From Kalmusia sp. IMI 367209 (lineage: Eukaryota > Ascomycota > Dothideomycetes > Pleosporales > Didymosphaeriaceae): a stretch of 64,000 nucleotides of DNA. The position numbers and the translations under genes are program-made. The notes beneath the pieces are model-generated. The model had not been told where the DNA came from. It did not search any database and saw nothing but the letters and a program-made list of their open reading frames with translations. Numbering within the stretch: position 1 is the stretch's first letter; each line of letters begins with the position of its first letter. The DNA lies in the NCBI GenBank assembly GCA_027946365.1, contig JAPEUQ010000003.1, positions 2,790,001 to 2,854,000 on the forward strand. The letters are read 5' to 3'. Of the stretch, positions 60,863 to 64,000 are shown in pieces.

Positions 60863-61205
60863 GAAGGCGCGGAAAGGATGTATATCTCTAGCAGAATCTC
60901 AAGAAGTAAAGCCTGAACTGGTAGAAAACTGTAAATAAGAATGGACATCTGGGCTTCAGGTAAACATCACATTAGTTATGCGACCAGCGGAAAGAAGGAT
61001 ATAGGTTGTAGGAAAAATAAAGCGGAGAAAAGTGATCCATGTTTACGTGCCCGTAAGAATAGAACGCGCCTGGATCCATTCATAGTAACGGGGAAGGAGC
61101 TACCAGGTTGACAACAGCCATCACACTGACAATACACATTAAGGCATACGTTAAAAAGAACTTTATTGCTGCACTTGAACCTGCTGGGTATATAGTTCGA
61201 CAAGC
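60863..61205. other. Short intergenic, 3' flank of ESF1
   Basis: 343 bp between the membrane-protein start and the end of ESF1. Nothing else seen. Confidence 0.5.
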
Positions 61206-63268
61206 TCAAGTCGTCTTCGCCTTCGCCTTGACCCTGGCAGCCAGCTTTTTCAAGTCGTCTGACTCGCCGATTGGCTCTCTCTTAGGCTTCTTCTGTTCAG
61301 GCTCCTCCTCTTTATCACGTTTTTCTCTTCTTGCGTCCTTCTTCTAGCAATGCTTTCATGCCAGATGTACCCTTATATCTAGGATTTGTTGGGTCAATCG
61401 CAAAGTCGTGGCTTTCAAAGAGTTTAGCGAAGCGAGGATCATTTGTATTCATTTCGAAGTTGTCCACTGGGGCTTCTTTCGCTGCTTTCTTGTTCTTCTT
61501 TCCCTTCTTCTTCATTGCCTTCTCAGCTTTCATGACCTCGTTCATGTCGAAATGCTGCACCCGAGAATCTTTCTCGTCTGTCATGAGCAGCTCTAGGTTA
61601 GCGCGCTCAACCGCGGACTCTTTTTCTTGCTTCTCTCGCTCTTCTCGCTTCTTCGCCCTCTGCTCCTTCTTAGTCTTGACCTGCATAGCTTTCTCCGCTT
61701 CAGGATCCGAGCCAAAGAAGGGATCATTCCAGGGATCATCCTCATCTGCTTTGTCAGTTGCAATGCTCTCGACGGCGGTTTTCGCATCAGGATCTCGGCC
61801 TTCTTTGAGGGCTAGAGCCCTTTCTTTTTCGTTTAGCTTTTCGTTCTTTCTGCTTTCGTTGGTATTTTTCCAATGTATTCTCCTCGGGTTCGTTCTCAAA
61901 GACGGAGTTCTTTGCCCCATCCGCAGCGAAGCCTGATGTGAATGTAACTTCCATTTCAGTGTCTGGCTTCTTGAAATCTCGATCCCTTTTCGATGAGGAC
62001 TTCGATTTCGATTGTAACGATTTGCTAGCGGCGTTTAACCCAAGAGCTGCACGCATCTTAGCGGCTTTGTCGGCTTTGCCCGCTTCGACTTCATCTTCTG
62101 ACGAAGAGGATTCTGTGCCGAGATATGCTTGGAGTTCGTTTTCGTCTATTTCCTTCCGGGAGAAAGCTCGCTTTTGCACCTCCTTTCTAGTGGTATCGTC
62201 GGCGTCCCACGTAAGCTTAACTTTTGAATGGGAAAGGGCGTCAGTGACAAATTCATTTGGCTTGTACCCATTGGGCAGCGCCTCACACTCGTCGTGAGGA
62301 TCAGCATCGAACTGAACTTCCTTGGGCACAAATCGGAGATCGAAGAAATTGGCACTGGATGCGTATTCGCGCCCGTCCATGTTGTCGTATATAGCCTTTG
62401 CCACATGGGGTGATGAGCAAGTTATCAAGGCGTAGTAGTATCGCAGACGGTCGAGTTGGTACGTTCGCAACGCCTTTGAATCAAAGTCTTCCGTGTCGGC
62501 TTCTTTTAGAGCATCATCTTTCGTCTCTTCCTCGCCTTCCGCGTCGACGCCTTCTAGCTCGTCTACGGTAGTAATATCATTTGCACGCTGCTTCGCCGCC
62601 GCACCGAAGATCTCCCTCGGTGGCCCTTCGATCTCTTCGCGCTGCATCCTCTCCAGTCCGAATTCACTTGGGTATATGGTGACGTTCAATATTCGGCCAT
62701 CGGCTGGAACGAATGAGTCGGCAACAGCCATGATATCCATGGCCCGGATATTGTCCCAGTCCATGTTCACGGCGGCCAGTCTTTCCGTAACATCCCCCAT
62801 AGGCACCTCGTTGCCTTGGCCTGCCAGTTCTGTCTGGTTTTCAACCTCTTCTTCTGCTTCTTCTTCATCACTAGAGCTCTCATCTGACGAAGATGACAAG
62901 CCGCCATCACGAATCGGGTCAAAACCGCGCTGCTGGACTTTTGCTAGCTCACGCAAGACAGCCTTGTCTCTCTTGGACTCGTTGGGCGCCTCCACCTCAC
63001 TTTCGCTTTCCTCGGTATCCAATTCGTACAGGCGCTCCAGATCCTTCTTACCCGCATCCTTGGATATCGGGCGCCCATAGCGATCTACTGAGGCCTTATT
63101 GTAGAAATCCGAGTCGGTGCGCAATCGCGAAAATCGGGGGTCAAGCTTCGTCTTCGCATGCTTCTTGGACGGGAGGCGGAACTTGGGATCGGTCTCGAAG
63201 GCAGCAAATCTGCTGTCTTCGGAGCCCTTTTGGGCTTTGGGGATCGTCTGGCGTTTCGGCAGCGGCAT
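61206..63268 (-). CDS. ESF1: Pre-rRNA processing protein Esf1, reading frame broken at two A5 runs
   Basis: Nucleolar protein needed for early 18S rRNA processing. From the ATG at 63268 the protein shows family blocks: SRFAAFETDPKFRLP, DSDFYNKASVDRYGRPI, RLAAVNMDWDNIRAMDI, VTIYPSEFGLERMQREE, RLRYYYALITCSSP, YDNMDGREY-x-S-x2-FFDLRFVP and TLEKYQRKQKERK. The frame must then move forward one base at 61825-61829 (five T on plus) to reach ERALALKEGRDPDA, NDPFFGSDPEAE and FAIDPTNPRYKGTSGMKALLEEGRKK. It must move again at 61320-61324, a second five-base run, to reach the usual end GESDDLKKLAARVKAK before a stop at 61206-61208. No GT-AG intron fits at either place. Total length would be about 686 residues. 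Sequence error, real mutation and recoding are all possible. Confidence 0.85.
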
Positions 63269-63599
63269 TGTGACGCGGCGTGTGTCGTGCCAGCGCTCAC
63301 TTGTATACAGCGAACTTTCTGCGGGCGGTCACTTTTTTCTGCCGTGGGCTGCATTTATGCGTGCCAAGCCCCTTCTTATCGATAACACATCCGGCCTCGG
63401 TTAAGCGCAAGAGTTACGCGACCAGGGCCCAGAATTCTGGGGAAGCGCGTCACAGGGAGAGCGGAGAGGGGAAAGGAAATGGGTCGTGTGAGCTTCCTGT
63501 CACCTCCCAACACGTCTCTACAGCTCATCGTGAGTGCTACCACGCTCCTGTATCACTCTACAGCTCTCTGTCATTGACAATTGCATTCTTATCGACCCA
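63269..63599. promoter_or_regulatory. Divergent promoter, ESF1 / small protein
   Basis: 331 bp between two divergent starts, no gene. Confidence 0.5.
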
Positions 63600-63914
63600 A
63601 TGGCTTATTCGAGGCTTTTCACGTAAGTAGCCCTTCTCTCCCTAGCTCCTACTGCTCGGCTCCACTTGTTGAGGGTGATGCTAATGTCTGGACTCAGACC
63701 TCGCAGCCTCGCCCTCTTGTCCGCCTGCTCACTTGGCGGAGGCTACATAGCGATGAAGTCACGAGCACTCACCGCGAAGCAGCGGGAAAGAGCCAATGGC
63801 GATTACAGCGTGACTGTGGACCGGTCGGGTATGTACAGCCCTACCAATGTCCGAGTTCATCTGCGGTACCCTCTAAGCTTTGCTGCTAATCAATGTGTAG
63901 GTGGCGGCATTTGA
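63600..63914 (+). CDS. 55-residue microprotein, 3 exons
   Basis: Exons 63600-63622, 63698-63828 and 63901-63914 give 55 residues, with donors GTAAGT and GTATGT and clean acceptors. The protein begins MAYSRLFTPRSLALL and has a short Ala/Leu/Gly-rich hydrophobic stretch (residues 11-26). A charged helix (SRALTAKQRERANG) follows, then the end YSVTVDRSGGGI, formed by the last 14-nt exon. I recall fungal small proteins with the same SVxVxRSGGG end, but no function. The size and layout suggest a single-pass membrane, perhaps mitochondrial, protein. Confidence 0.7.
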
Positions 63915-64000
63915 ATTGCGGGAACAAAACGGCATTACGGCAGCTTCCCTGTGGCTTCCATGGCGTACCAACAACATATTCTTTCTGTATTGAGTGGATC

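Noticed and set aside
61331..61936. 201-codon plus-strand frame rich in Ser and Phe
   Set aside because: Exact antisense of the Lys/Glu-rich ESF1 coding sequence; composition is the mirror of that gene.

Overview
The window reads as nuclear DNA of a filamentous ascomycete (Pezizomycotina; a Dothideomycete would fit, but I cannot prove the class). The signs are dense genes on both strands, many 45-70 nt GT-AG introns with CTAAC/CTGAC-like branch sites, and fungal families: a HET-domain protein, homocitrate synthase of the alpha-aminoadipate lysine pathway, Ppg1 phosphatase, Esa1, Rex4, Esf1, Nuf2 and a Tfc7-like protein. I found about 30 protein-coding genes and no convincing tRNA, rRNA, CRISPR array or intact transposon. 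All gene models are mine, built by joining exons by eye at splice consensus sites and checking that the reading frame and family motifs continue.

Layout. 0-11 kb: edge of an unknown gene (-), IDI1 isopentenyl-diphosphate isomerase (-), homocitrate synthase (-), a GFA-type zinc protein (-) divergent from kinetochore NUF2 (+), then a HET-domain protein (+). 11-14 kb: a 3.1 kb gene-free stretch with short tandem repeats, leading to an 890-residue disordered protein (+). 18-30 kb: thioredoxin with a possible mitochondrial presequence, a secreted PAN/apple-like protein, an F-box-like protein (-), mitochondrial ribosomal protein S12 (+), a Cys-rich secreted protein (+), a RING protein with three upstream Cys/His modules (-), and an NAD(P)-binding reductase (+). 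30-40 kb: small conserved protein (-), PPG1 phosphatase (+), ESA1 acetyltransferase (-) divergent from REX4 exonuclease (+), an aldo-keto reductase (+) and an MFS transporter (-).

40-49 kb: the most unusual locus is one 1909-residue gene (-) that contains four tandem copies of a Ulp1/adenain-like (clan CE) cysteine-protease domain. The two N-terminal copies have lost catalytic residues; the two C-terminal copies keep the His-Asp-Gln-Cys set. It is followed by a bZIP factor (-) whose first intron is GC-AG.

49-64 kb: FAR-17a/AIG1-like membrane protein (+), a gene-poor 2.9 kb with one doubtful microgene, TFC7-like histidine phosphatase (+), tautomerase-like protein (+), cyclopropane-fatty-acid synthase (-), RNase H2 subunit C (+), a multi-pass membrane protein (-), ESF1 (-) whose frame is broken twice at runs of five A, and a 55-residue three-exon microprotein (+).

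Most genes are housekeeping (ribosome biogenesis: ESF1, REX4, mitochondrial S12; chromatin and transcription: ESA1, TFC7-like, bZIP; chromosome and genome maintenance: NUF2, RNase H2C). The accessory flavour comes from the HET gene, the secreted proteins and the tandem protease gene. There is no obvious biosynthetic cluster.
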